64,000 bases of DNA from Trichomonas vaginalis G3 (taxonomy: Eukaryota; Parabasalia; Trichomonadida; Trichomonadidae), in assembly GCF_026262505.1 (NCBI RefSeq), contig NC_067208.1, positions 9,185,962 to 9,249,961 of the forward strand, given 5' to 3'. Below, one piece after another: positions 63,741 through 64,000 of the stretch (position 1 is the stretch's first letter; each line of letters begins with the position of its first letter). The translations under genes were made by a program, and so were the position numbers. The notes beneath the pieces were generated by a model. It ran no database searches. It was not told the origin of the DNA and saw only the letters and a list, made by a program, of their open reading frames with translations.

Positions 63741-64000
63741 ATGCAGACAAAGAGAACAAAGATTGTCGCAACAGTTGGTCCAGCTTCTGACAACTCCACA
63801 ACACTCGAGCAATTAGCCCTCGCTGGTGTTAATGTTTTCAGATTAAACTTCTCCCATGGTTCACACGAGTATCATAAGGAAACATTAGACAAGATCAGAG
63901 AAGTCGAAAAGAAAGTTGGATTCAAGATCGGTGTCTTACAAGATATCTGCGGTCCAAAGATTCGCGTCGGAAAATTAGAACAACCATTCGACCTCAAGAC
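63741..64000 (+). CDS. pyruvate kinase, N-terminal part (runs off the window)
   Basis: The first 86 codons of pyruvate kinase (phosphoenolpyruvate + ADP to pyruvate + ATP), the last ATP-yielding step of cytosolic glycolysis. Visible landmarks are RTKIVATVGPAS (residues 5-16), VFRLNFSHG (32-40) with R34, N36 and S38 at the places of the nucleotide and potassium ligands, and QDICGPKIRVG (67-77) with D68. The protein starts directly at the barrel with almost no N-terminal extension, as in bacterial-type enzymes. Codons prefer C endings (ATC, GTC, CTC, TTC, GAC), unlike all other frames here, pointing to high expression. The start is fixed by the initiator 11 bases upstream. Confidence 0.95.
   Translation, partial: MQTKRTKIVATVGPASDNSTTLEQLALAGVNVFRLNFSHGSHEYHKETLDKIREVEKKVGFKIGVLQDICGPKIRVGKLEQPFDLK

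Overview
The window looks like nuclear DNA of a trichomonad (Parabasalia; a Tritrichomonas or Trichomonas relative). It is very AT-rich. The genes are intronless as far as they can be read, and one is a long coiled-coil protein typical of these protists. There are remnants of the ankyrin-repeat family that trichomonads carry in bulk. The last gene, pyruvate kinase, has a TCA-type initiator 11 bases before its ATG, as in trichomonad promoters. The genus is an inference.

Bases 1-9577 are host sequence. On the minus strand lie four diverged paralogues of a secreted or surface-type protein with beta-helix-like repeats. Only the fourth (4810-5799) has an ATG-started intact frame; the others lack a usable start or contain a stop. 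A decayed ankyrin fragment lies at 1473-1610. A 199-base stray copy of the 3' part of the coiled-coil gene lies at 4464-4662. An inverted-repeat region spans 5891-6505, followed by the intact 862-residue coiled-coil gene (6600-9188, minus).

Bases 9578-62783 hold four nearly identical copies, each about 12.9 kb, of one giant DNA element, called E1-E4 here. They are separated by three copies of the same 493-494 base host spacer. Each element has terminal inverted repeats of 2.4-2.85 kb beginning GGCGTC. Inside are one 220-codon gene of unknown function, a 6.4-6.5 kb array of a 19-base repeat and a 305-base unique stretch. Each arm also carries an array of a 35-base repeat, short on the gene side and long on the 19-base-array side. 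No transposase is recognisable. A perfect 9-base target duplication brackets E1 (CAAATTCTT) and another brackets E4 (TGGTTATAT). E2 and E3 have one of these on each side. This means two original insertions about 494 bases apart, later amplified to four. The spacers all point the same way, but the element interiors point +, -, -, +, so the interiors have flipped. The 9-base duplication and the long terminal repeats fit a non-autonomous Mutator-like element best.

Bases 62784-64000 are host sequence again: a possible ankyrin-like remnant, a doubtful small minus-strand frame, and the first 86 codons of pyruvate kinase, whose C-ending codon preference differs strongly from everything else here. 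Nothing in the sequence links the elements functionally to pyruvate kinase or to the surface-protein cluster. The repeat block does end only about 950 bases before the kinase promoter.
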